A stretch of DNA of 64,000 bases, from contig NC_087080.1 in assembly GCF_026151205.1 (NCBI RefSeq), positions 8,707,720-8,771,719 of the forward strand, given 5' to 3'. The translations under genes and the position numbers were made by a program. The DNA comes from Bolinopsis microptera. Taxonomy: Eukaryota > Ctenophora > Tentaculata > Lobata > Bolinopsidae. Positions 56,419 to 64,000 of the stretch are shown piece by piece (positions within the stretch are counted from its first letter, which is position 1; each line of letters starts with the position of its first letter). The notes beneath the pieces are model-generated. The model ran no database searches. It was not told the origin of the DNA and worked only from the letters and a program-made list of their open reading frames with translations.

Positions 56419-58934
56419 ATGGCAGACTACAGTAAAGATCAGCCACCATCTCATAATGCACAGGGAGCATATCCCCCTCAACAACAACAGCACCCACCTC
56501 AACAAGGGTACCCACCTCAACAAGTTTGTCAGATTTGATTTTACATTTTCGTGGTTTTTAAGATATTCATCACCCATTTATGATTTAGTAGAAAGTAGAT
56601 GTAGATTCTAGGGGGGATGTGTTTTTGAATTTGATTGATCAATGCTGGAAGGTCATTGGTTAATGGTTGTCACATGTCTGGAAAGATATTTTCACCTCCC
56701 CACGAGAATCCACATATAAATACCTCTATATAGACCTCGATTATGATACCCCACATTTCTCAATATTGGTCTCACATTTCTCATCCCCAGAAGGATACTT
56801 TTGTTAAAAACTTCCATCATTAATGACACAAGTGTATTTGTAACGAATCATTTTCAGTTTATCCTAGAGTTATTAATGTTTATTCTCAATTTCGATTGAA
56901 TTTGAACTACTTCGATTTCCTCAGGTGTATCCCCCCGCTCAAGGTCAGCCCGGTCAGGGTTATGTTATTCAACAACATCCTCAACCTCAAGTTGTTGTGG
57001 TAGGTACATTTTTTTGAAAGTTTTCATTTTATTTTCCCATTTTACTGACACCACGACATTTGAATTTGATTGACGACGGATGCGAAGCAAGAATGCTAGT
57101 TGCGAAGCAAGAATGCTAGTTGCGAAGCAAGAATGCTAGTTCGCGCGGCGCGTCGAAGCGGCGAAGTCCTCCAACCACGACATCAATTTAAGATGTGTTC
57201 CTGCGAAAACCGTGAGAGATATAACATTATGAAACCTTCTTGGCTGGGTCGAATCCGTTTGTGCCTTTTTACCAACATGAAGAAATGATAATTGGCCTAG
57301 CAATATTCAATATTAAGAACTTAAGGTCCCAAAATTTGGACCAACATATTATTGTGGTGTTAAAATCGCAAAATAAAGAAATATTGGTGTCTCTTGACAC
57401 CACCTTAGGTTAAGACGGGTCCCTGCTAGTAATTATAACTGAAATGTCTCATAATTGTTGTACTATAATTATATATTATATAATAATAATCTATAGTCAG
57501 TACTCTGGTTTCAATATGATATTCCTGCACTACGGAAAATACTGATGAGTGTAAGTTTTATCTTGATAGCGGTGATATTAAACTTCAATACACTATTGGA
57601 ATCATCTTCAAAACATTTCCCGAACTCCCTCGCCAGGCACAGTAAAGCAACTTAATCAATAAGGTGACCGGACCGAATCACTACATGACTGAATCCCTAA
57701 CGGACTGAATGAGAATCACTACCAATCACTATTGGTAGGGATTGAGGTATATTTTAGGACTGAATCACTACCGGACTGAATCACTACCGCTAATATCTAA
57801 ACCTAACCACTTTGATGTGATCCCTACTGAACTTTGCAATAAAGGCATAATTATTCGTATTTCATTAGTTAATTATTTTATTTTTTGTTAATTATTATTA
57901 GATTTTTCGAGATAATTGACTAAGCAGAAATTTGGTCAAAGAATAATAGATAATATACTGATACAGTAATTTAAATCACACAATAATAAGTAAACATTAA
58001 AGCTCGTCTGACTAGTCGTGCCAAGGACTTGGGATCACAGTTGAGCCGGGACGAGGCTTCGAAGGATAGTCCAGCGACAGAGTCTGCAACAATCTGCTTA
58101 GTTGAGTTCTCAGTAGTAGCTGTGAGGGTCTTCATTTTAGACTTGGAGCGGTGGGCTGCAATTTCTGCTGGTTGAGATTCGTGGTCATGAGGGGTAGCAG
58201 AACAGAAGGTGTCCTGGACAAGGATCAGGCGGGACTTGCACTTGTTGCACTTCCAGTAGGTCTTGTCTTCCCTCTTTCTGTTAAGGTGGTAGAGGTGACC
58301 GTCGTAGAGGACGTTGTGGCTGCCTTTCTTTCTGCCAGGAATCAACTCGATGGATGAGGAAGACATAGTGGTATAAGATAAACACAGGCGTTGCGGGTTT
58401 ATATATTATTCCCGCTAGCTGATTGTTTATTTCTGGTTCTAATATACCGTTACAATAATGACTTTAATGTATAACCTAGGTACAACAAGGAAACCAAGGA
58501 ATCCCTCCACAAACAAACTGTACCATAGCCTGGATATCGTGTCTGTGTTTCTTTTGGCCGGTTGGACTGGTTGCTGTAGTGAAAGCTCACGAGGCAGAAC
58601 AGTGTGTTGGACGAGGAGATTTCGAGGGAGCAAGAAGAAGTGGAGAGGTACGTACTTAACTATTTGAAATTTGAATCTAAATTAAGTTCCTTTGGCTAGG
58701 ATCGATTATTGCTTTCCTTGTATAAAAATGCATTTAACTGTAGAACGGTTGGTGCGCAAACCTTTTCATAAAATATTTTCCCAGGCGGCTAAGAAATGGG
58801 CTATTGCTGCAATCATCACACAAGTAGTTCTAGGAGTTGTTCTAGGAGTTGTCGTGGTAATCATCTACGCTATCTCCATCGCTGCTGTTGATTCTGCTAT
58901 TGATTCCGCTGTGTACGGTTATGATGGAAAGTAG
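56419..58934 (+). CDS. CD225/dispanin (IFITM-superfamily-like) proline-rich membrane protein, four exons
   Basis: Exons: 56419-56523 (ATG), 56925-56999, 58480-58647 and 58785-58934 (TAG stop). All are in phase 0 and give 165 residues. The N-terminal ~70 residues are a Pro/Gln/Tyr-rich cytosolic tail (AYPPQQQQHPPQQGYPPQ, GYVIQQHPQPQVVV). Exon 3 holds the first half of the CD225 domain: a membrane-associated CLCFFWPVGLVAVVKA with the double Cys typical of palmitoylation, then a loop with GDFEGARRSG. Exon 4 begins AAKKWAIAAI and has a long C-terminal membrane helix (VVLGVVLGVVVVIIY). The first donor (GTTTGT) is weaker than the others. A GTAAGT right after the stop and an acceptor at 59037 suggest a 3'-UTR intron. 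The family acts in membrane organisation and trafficking; the specific role here is unknown. A FLYWCH gene lies antisense in intron 2. Confidence 0.9.
57081..57141 (+). repeat. 20-bp tandem repeat, three copies
   Basis: GCGAAGCAAGAATGCTAGTT repeated three times without change inside intron 2 of the CD225 gene, followed by a GC-rich block. Confidence 0.95.
57288..57452 (-). repeat. ~150-bp dispersed repeat, copy 2
   Basis: Reverse of 4283-4437: ACTAGCAGGGACCCGT, GTGTCAAGAGACACC, GGTCCAAATTTTGGGA and AGGCCAAT in the same order. Confidence 0.55.
57971..58366 (-). CDS. FLYWCH-type zinc finger protein (131 aa), nested antisense
   Basis: ATG at 58366. Residues ~7-65 fit a FLYWCH domain: VLYDGHLYHLNRKREDKTYW then KCNKCKSRL and TPHDHES, providing the C-x2-C and H-x-H metal ligands. 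FLYWCH domains bind DNA or proteins and often sit at the N-terminus of MULE-type transposases. The C-terminal half is Ser/Ala/Lys-rich and ends LARLVRRALM..., similar to the spacer after FLYWCH in transposase-derived proteins. No transposase core follows, so it is a stand-alone FLYWCH protein or a truncated MULE. The start is supported by a TATA-like element ~35-45 bp upstream. It lies within intron 2 of the CD225 gene on the opposite strand. Confidence 0.75.
   Translation of the reverse strand: MSSSSIELIPGRKKGSHNVLYDGHLYHLNRKREDKTYWKCNKCKSRLILVQDTFCSATPHDHESQPAEIAAHRSKSKMKTLTATTENSTKQIVADSVAGLSFEASSRLNCDPKSLARLVRRALMFTYYCVI
58398..58412 (-). promoter_or_regulatory. TATA-like element upstream of the FLYWCH gene
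   Basis: In reverse it reads AATAATATATAAACCC, about 35-45 bp upstream of the ATG at 58366. That places initiation very near the start codon. Confidence 0.4.
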
Positions 58935-59039
58935 CGTAAGTGTGAAATAGATATTTTGATTTTATATTATCAAGATATTTTGAATATTAATTTAATATAC
59001 TTAATCTGATTGGTGAATACTTTCTCTCCGTTTTCAGGT

Positions 59040-60300
59040 GAACACCCAGATAATCAGATCTCTTAACAACTCTCTTTGGAGATGACTACTCCTTACAACC
59101 GTCCAAATCACATCAATTCTTTGAGCGGACTTTGGATTGTTGATTCTCGCATGTATATTGTAGGACAGACTAATTAGAAGAATTAATATTTTTATTCTTC
59201 TGTTTGCACGATCCCTAATTGCTGGACAGGGGACTGGAGAGTGGCAGGAATTAACAATTTCGTATTGCATGCATCCTGATATTGGTACCAATGTTCGTTT
59301 ATATAAACATGCTACAAATACAATGTTCTAACAGTAACTGAGTCAAACCTCAGACTAATTGGTCGGTATCCTTTATATTACAGCAAAACTCCAAGCGCGG
59401 CGGGGTTTTACTGTATAAAATATAAATTGTCAAATTACGAATCTCGCTCTATCCTTTAAACTTTTAAATGTGGAACCAAGGAGAGCCCACTGAAAATATC
59501 TTTACTGTTGCTTGTAATGTTTTAAACTATAATGTGTAATGCACTTTCCAATCTAGTGCAGTATATTTTTTCTGATGACTGGATAACTGCATACAAATTA
59601 TAATTTGGATTTCACTGTAAACGGGGCTCAAACTCCCAGTTTTATATTGTTGGTGCTATTACGTGACTTTGTGTGAATCGAGATTTATAATGTGTCATTC
59701 AATGCATAATAATTGAAATTTAAACCACACAGTTCATGTTCAGAGTATAAAGTATATTAATATTAACGAAGAATTAGAGTTATGATGTTGAGTTACGATA
59801 TTTTAAAACTTTGAATATGATAAAATATATAATAAATAGTAGAGCAGTAGTTTACATTTAATATACGGTAGCTTTACATTATACTGTAATTAGATGGTAC
59901 TGACCAGATTTTCATTTAAATAGGTCCGAATATTTATAGATATGTAATTGTAAATGTCGCCATCTTTAATTCAGAAAAGAAAATTTTTACCGTGAAGAAG
60001 TCATATCTCTGAAATTATTCGTTTTCATATCGTAAGACTAAGATAGTAAGATGACGCAGTGAAACGATCGGAATTCGGACTACGATGTATGGGGACTTGT
60101 CACCCATGGCAACATTAAAATATATATGATACAGAGTCAATATATTGACTCTGTTACATTGTTTCCTGTTAATATAAAACTCCGTTACAAATTGAACTGG
60201 GATCTGGCATGCTACACCTTAGATCAATAGAATATGATGAAGTGATGTATAACTAGACTTAAGTAAAAGTCTACTGATTGATTAAAGCTTAATAATGAAC
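59040..60300. other. Probable 3'-UTR exon of the CD225 gene and downstream non-coding DNA
   Basis: The acceptor CTCCGTTTTCAG at 59026-59037 fits a 3'-UTR exon after the GTAAGT at 58936. AATAAA-like signals are present but not diagnostic. A 24-bp palindrome at 60131-60154 (arm ACAGAGTCAATA) is the only other structure. Confidence 0.4.
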
Positions 60301-60314
60301 TGTGAAAGAGTGGT

Positions 60315-61273
60315 TAATAGATTAAGAAGAACTAGTATATATACTAGTTCTATATATAGTATTTAGAGGTAAATAGTATAGTGAATATAATGGCGGCGGT
60401 CGTGCTTGCCAGCACTGTGATATCGCGTGATTGAGACAGTTTTTTCGCCAATATTTTGCCAGGGGAGCATGATTCAGAATCAGCGTCCGAAGATACATCG
60501 ATTCAAGTTGGTTTTAACTGTCGGGGGGGGGGGGGGGGGGGGGCTTTAGAAAAACTTTGAAGATCGAGTGTAGCACCCTTGAGTTATAATCTATATTGAA
60601 CATTGAACAACCATTACATAACAGTGTTACACATCTCTTAATATAACTTATAGTGCTCTGATACGCACATGGGACACAATTCAGGAATAATAACTCCCAC
60701 GTGACACAGGGATGACTCCCACGTGTTGCATTTCGTCCCGCTCACAGCAACGCAATACTAGAACGTGTCACAAATATATTTGCACGTGCCGCATTATATA
60801 TTCTCGTTCCTACAATGCGCACGACTTGTGGGTCATATATCAGTGACCTCATACTCTCTTTGTCACTCCGTTCGCGTTTTTTGTATGTTTGTTGTTGTGT
60901 CTTTAGTTACATAAAAACAACTATAGTTGTACCATGTTTAGATTTTTAATTCAGTGATTTAATGAATTGAGCACATGGTCCGTGTTTGTGCGAGATCTTA
61001 TCAGTACCGAGTCTTAACTGCAGTATATGTTAGCAGTTCTGAGTTCCGGACTCGATCAGTTAATTATCTGCGCCGGCTAGTTATTTTATAGATACACGTT
61101 GTATCGGGAATTGCACTAAAGCAGGTTTTTAGGAAACAAGGGCAGAAATAATGGAATAAATGGTCCATGGAGGGGGTTCTACAAATATGTTCTTTTTTTT
61201 AAACGATTCCCGCGAGCAAACATTATTTAATGTTATTAGTTTAAAATATAGATTTTTACATCTATAACTGATC
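60315..61273 (+). repeat. ~1-kb direct repeat, copy 2 (cut by the assembly gap)
   Basis: Near-identical to 54899-55936 with small differences: a longer G-run of ~20 at 60523, and a missing ~23-bp piece near 60471. It begins next to a 24-bp palindrome (60328-60351, arm AGAACTAGTATA) and ends abruptly at the Ns, at a point where copy 1 continues. Confidence 0.9.
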
Positions 61274-61373
61274 NNNNNNNNNNNNNNNNNNNNNNNNNNN
61301 NNNNNNNNNNNNNNNNNNNNNNNNNNNNNNNNNNNNNNNNNNNNNNNNNNNNNNNNNNNNNNNNNNNNNNNNN
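61274..61373. other. Assembly gap (100 N)
   Basis: Exactly 100 N, a conventional placeholder for a gap of unknown size. Confidence 1.
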
Positions 61374-61473
61374 AACAAAAAATAGTGAAACTTGATGAAA
61401 TTAGGATTAACTAGATATGATTAAGGCTTAGAAGGTATAGAATCACATGTATTTGAATGCAGTCTGCAGATTT

Positions 61474-61499
61474 AAGATTACACTGTACAGTGTAATCTT
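61474..61499. repeat. 26-bp perfect palindrome
   Basis: The arm AAGATTACACTGT meets its complement with no spacer, about 100 bp right of the gap. Confidence 0.9.
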
Positions 61500-61738
61500 T
61501 AAGATATATAATCACATCCAACATTTTATACATAACGCATGACATAGATAGATCGAGATTGAAGAAGATTGATGCGTTTTAGCCTCTGCACTTTGCAGCA
61601 TGCTTAAAATAATGCAAATAAATCATCATAGCAATTAACACATTATACATTAATCATGATGTATAATGTTTCATGCGATAAAAACTGAAAAAACCTAAAA
61701 TATTGCTCAGAATTAAATCAAATTTAAATAAAACTTAC

Positions 61739-62624
61739 GGGTGCGGTGTTGTTGTGCTTGAAGACAAATCAGTATTCGAGGAGAGAAGCTGAGATCTTAA
61801 AACCGACAGCTCATCTGAAGCCCGAATCAAAGTGTTATTAAAAAGTGTCACCTGTAAATTACTTTTGGCCGTTTGGGTTAATTTACGATGTGTTATGCTT
61901 TGACAGACAAATCATCAATCGAGTGACTTACAGCGTAATTACCTTTGAGTTGTTGGATGTTCGAATTCTGCTTGTCCCTTGTCCTGAACAGTTCTGCCGT
62001 CTCCTCAACAAGTTTGTCAATTGTTTGTTGGTGAATTGCTGTGTCAGACAGCTGGGATGTTGATGCTTGGGACTCCTCTGCCTCGTTCTGCATCCTTTCC
62101 CTGGGTTTTATAAGTTTAATTTAAATAGCAATAAAGACAAATTCAAATCTAAAATACATGACATTTGAAAATTCGACATGTTCACGAAGGTACCGAGATT
62201 GTGCTTGGAAGCTGTGCTTCTCCAGCGTGCTCCAAAATAATTGACAGCAATAGGGAATTTCTTTTTAGCGGATCTGAATTGTAAGTTAAATAAAAAACTA
62301 TGGTACTTTGTCCTGTAATTATGAACAAATGTTATGTATATTTAATTGAATTTGTAAAGTTACTAAATCAAACACTGCACGGCGCACGTTCATAGATGTC
62401 TGATGTGGAGTAGTTCATAGGTGTGATGATAGTTTTGGTTATAAACGTGCTGATTGTAGGTAATAGGAATTTAAAAGTTTGATAAAAACCTGCCTCTGTC
62501 ATATTATAGACCAGGTCCACCAAATTTCTGGCAAGTAGCCTTATTACAGGATAGTTCTCTTTCTTCTTCTTTTCCTTCTCTTTCTCCGTCCTCATCTCCT
62601 CCAACAGATGCTGAGCGGCCTCTT
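61739..62624 (-). CDS. Coiled-coil protein, four exons (partial)
   Basis: Exons, 5' to 3': 62624-62490, 62273-62186, 62100-61932 and 61851-61739. Each has AG/GT borders (including GTAAGT donors after the third and fourth) and all phases agree. The translation starts EEAAQHLLEEMRTEKEKEKK with a Glu/Lys-rich helix, then a Leu-rich helical part (VIRLLARNLVDLVYNM; LLLSIILEHAGEA). Exons 3-4 give a heptad-like stretch (QQTIDKLVEETAELFRTRDK, then SDELSVLRSQLL) and a Ser/Thr-rich end. A 33-bp in-frame micro-exon (63287-63255, DQNVREEQSQK) between good splice sites may lie upstream, though its phase needs another exon between. No family is recognised. The 3' end is lost toward the 100-N gap. Confidence 0.6.
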
Positions 62625-62689
62625 CTGTAAAATATGCCAATAAAATATCAGTGTATAATCGATGTGGATACTGGTGGGGAGGTGAAACA

Positions 62690-62805
62690 AATTTGTTTAC
62701 TTTAATAGTAAGCCCCTGTTAGGCGGGTTAAAGAGGTGATACACATTTGTTTACATTTTTAGGGTAAGCCCCTGTTAGGCGGGTTGAAGAGGTGATACAC
62801 ATTTT
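62690..62805 (+). repeat. ~60-bp tandem duplication
   Basis: Two copies of GTAAGCCCCTGTTAGGCGGG followed by AGAGGTGATACACAT. Confidence 0.85.
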
Positions 62806-62809
62806 GTAT

Positions 62810-63250
62810 TATGGAACGCTTGTAACACTTGTAACGCCTTCTTGTTACCCCCCTTTGAAGGCCCCAAATTATTTTCTGAACGAAAGCTCAAAAATAACCG
62901 AGAAATCGACCTTCTTATTAACTCATTTTGATGACTGTTTCTGACCTAAAATTGAACGAAAAATCGATTTAGCTAGGTTTTAGAACCTATAAACACTTCC
63001 TTATTCCTCAAAATTGATGTTTCATAGTTGATACGAGCAACAAGCAACATATGTTTTGATCCTTCGGTTCTACTCATGACCTAGGCAGTTAAGCTGAACC
63101 CGACAGATCGAGGCAATCCTCACCCTAACTGATCAAACTGGTACTAACACAATTTTCAGATATAAATGTTCTTTGCGATACGTTTATTGCAGCTTTGCAA
63201 CTTGAGTGAAGACCAGAGTACGCGACGAAAACACACAGCAGGTAAGCAAC
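62810..63250. other. Non-coding, no recognised feature
   Basis: Possibly intronic for the coiled-coil gene. No further exon was recognised apart from the micro-exon candidate at 63255-63287. Confidence 0.3.
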
Positions 63251-63329
63251 TCACTTTTTGTGACTGTTCCTCACGAACATTCTGATCCTGCAACATATGA
63301 ACAAGGAGATGTTCTTTAAGTCTCCTTAA

Positions 63330-64000
63330 GGGGGCAGGGGGGGTCTTTATGAAATTTCTCTCGAAATTGATTTTATAGTTGTTTCTGATAGAGGGGAGTG
63401 ATATCTACCAGATATTTTTGGTCCCATGGAAAAATTTTGTTCCTAGCCAAAATTATTGCCGGTCAAAGGTCAGCGCTCATGTGTAATTGTATTGCGCGAG
63501 CAATTTTCAATCGCGCGCCCTGAAAATCGAGTCTAAAAATCTATCTTCTCCTACATTTTTTGAGCAATCACCTTGAAACTTTCAGGATATGTTCTTAGGA
63601 CCATTTAGAAACTTCTGAAAAAATCGTCAAAAAACGAGGTCCAAGATTTTCAAAATCGAATAAAAACTTTTCTAAGGCATATCTTAAAATTCTGAGAGAC
63701 CAGAAGTTTCTAAATGGTCGTTAGAACATATCCTGAAAGTTTCAAGGTGATTGCTCAAAAAATGTAGGAGAAGATAGATTTTTAGACTCGATTTTCAGGG
63801 CGCGCGATTGAAAATCGCTCGCGCAATACAATTACACATGAGCGCTGACCTTTGACCGGCAATAATTTCGGCTAGGAACGAAATTTTTCCATGGGACCAA
63901 AAACATCTGGTAGATATCACTCCCCTCTATCAGAAACAACTATAAAATCAATTTCGAGAGAAATTTCATAAAGACCCCCCCCCCCCCCCCCTGCCCCCTT
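63330..64000. mobile_element. TTAA-flanked foldback element (right end at window edge)
   Basis: The left end follows TTAA (63326-63329) and reads GGGGGCAGGGGGGGTCTTTA. The right end reads TAAAGACC, a C-run, CTGCCCCC and TT at the last base, so TTAA probably continues outside. The arms of about 285-310 bp (about 63330-63620 and about 63690-64000) pair almost completely. Landmarks are GATAGAGGGGAGTGATATCT, TTGACCGGCAATAAT and TTCAAGGTGATTGCTCAAAA with their complements. The loop is ~70 bp. No coding frame. Confidence 0.8.

Noticed and set aside
59034-59291. 85-codon minus-strand frame downstream of the CD225 gene
   Set aside because: It overlaps the likely 3'-UTR exon of the CD225 gene antisense and shows no domain or promoter support.

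Overview
This 64 kb window is nuclear DNA from an invertebrate animal. It is AT-rich and gene-poor, with short exons, GT-AG introns of roughly 0.1 to 1.5 kb, animal gene families (MARCH E3 ligase, ORP9-type PH-domain protein, OSTC, CD225/dispanin, LicD-type and FLYWCH proteins), and a large load of DNA transposon remnants and LINE fragments. The phylum cannot be fixed from the window. Long open frames are rare; most real genes were found by reading short exons between splice signals.

Layout. 0-2 kb: a G-run-bounded element filled with ~247-bp repeats. 2.0-2.4 kb: two minus-strand exons of a LicD-type protein. 3.1-6.3 kb: a large nested inverted repeat. 7.0-9.7 kb: a candidate acidic exon and a second G-run-bounded element. 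9.8-16.7 kb: gene remains broken by scattered single-base indels (two reverse transcriptase pieces, two AKR7-like aldo-keto reductase copies, OSTC). 17.9-21.4 kb: opposed tandem arrays around a ~950-bp CCT tract. 25.9-27.7 kb: a five-exon MARCH1/8-like ubiquitin ligase on the minus strand. 28-36.7 kb: mostly non-coding with minisatellites.

36.8-45.1 kb holds three well-bounded non-autonomous elements: one with a perfect 8-bp target duplication, one with 31-bp perfect inverted ends, one flanked by TTAA. 45.5-47.7 kb: a candidate exon and the 5' part of an ORP9-like gene (minus). 48.8-53.2 kb: LINE remains. 53.26-54.48 kb: a hAT-like element with CAGGGGTGTAGGAA ends. 54.9-61.3 kb: a CD225/dispanin gene with a FLYWCH gene nested antisense in its intron, between two ~0.95-kb direct repeats, the second cut off by a 100-N gap. 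61.7-62.6 kb: four phase-compatible exons of a coiled-coil gene. 63.33 kb to the end: a long foldback element flanked by TTAA.

The most notable pattern is a set of ~1.2-2.5 kb non-coding terminal-repeat elements. Several carry many copies of their own short motif (GAGGTTAACCTC, CTCAACC-GGTGGAG, GGGACAAAA, CCGGA). Three with different termini carry the same ~245-bp internal repeat.

The cellular genes do not form an operon-like unit. MARCH-like, OSTC, ORP9-like and dispanin products all belong to membranes or the secretory pathway, but nothing in the sequence shows a functional link. All family assignments come from reading motifs by eye; no database search was possible.
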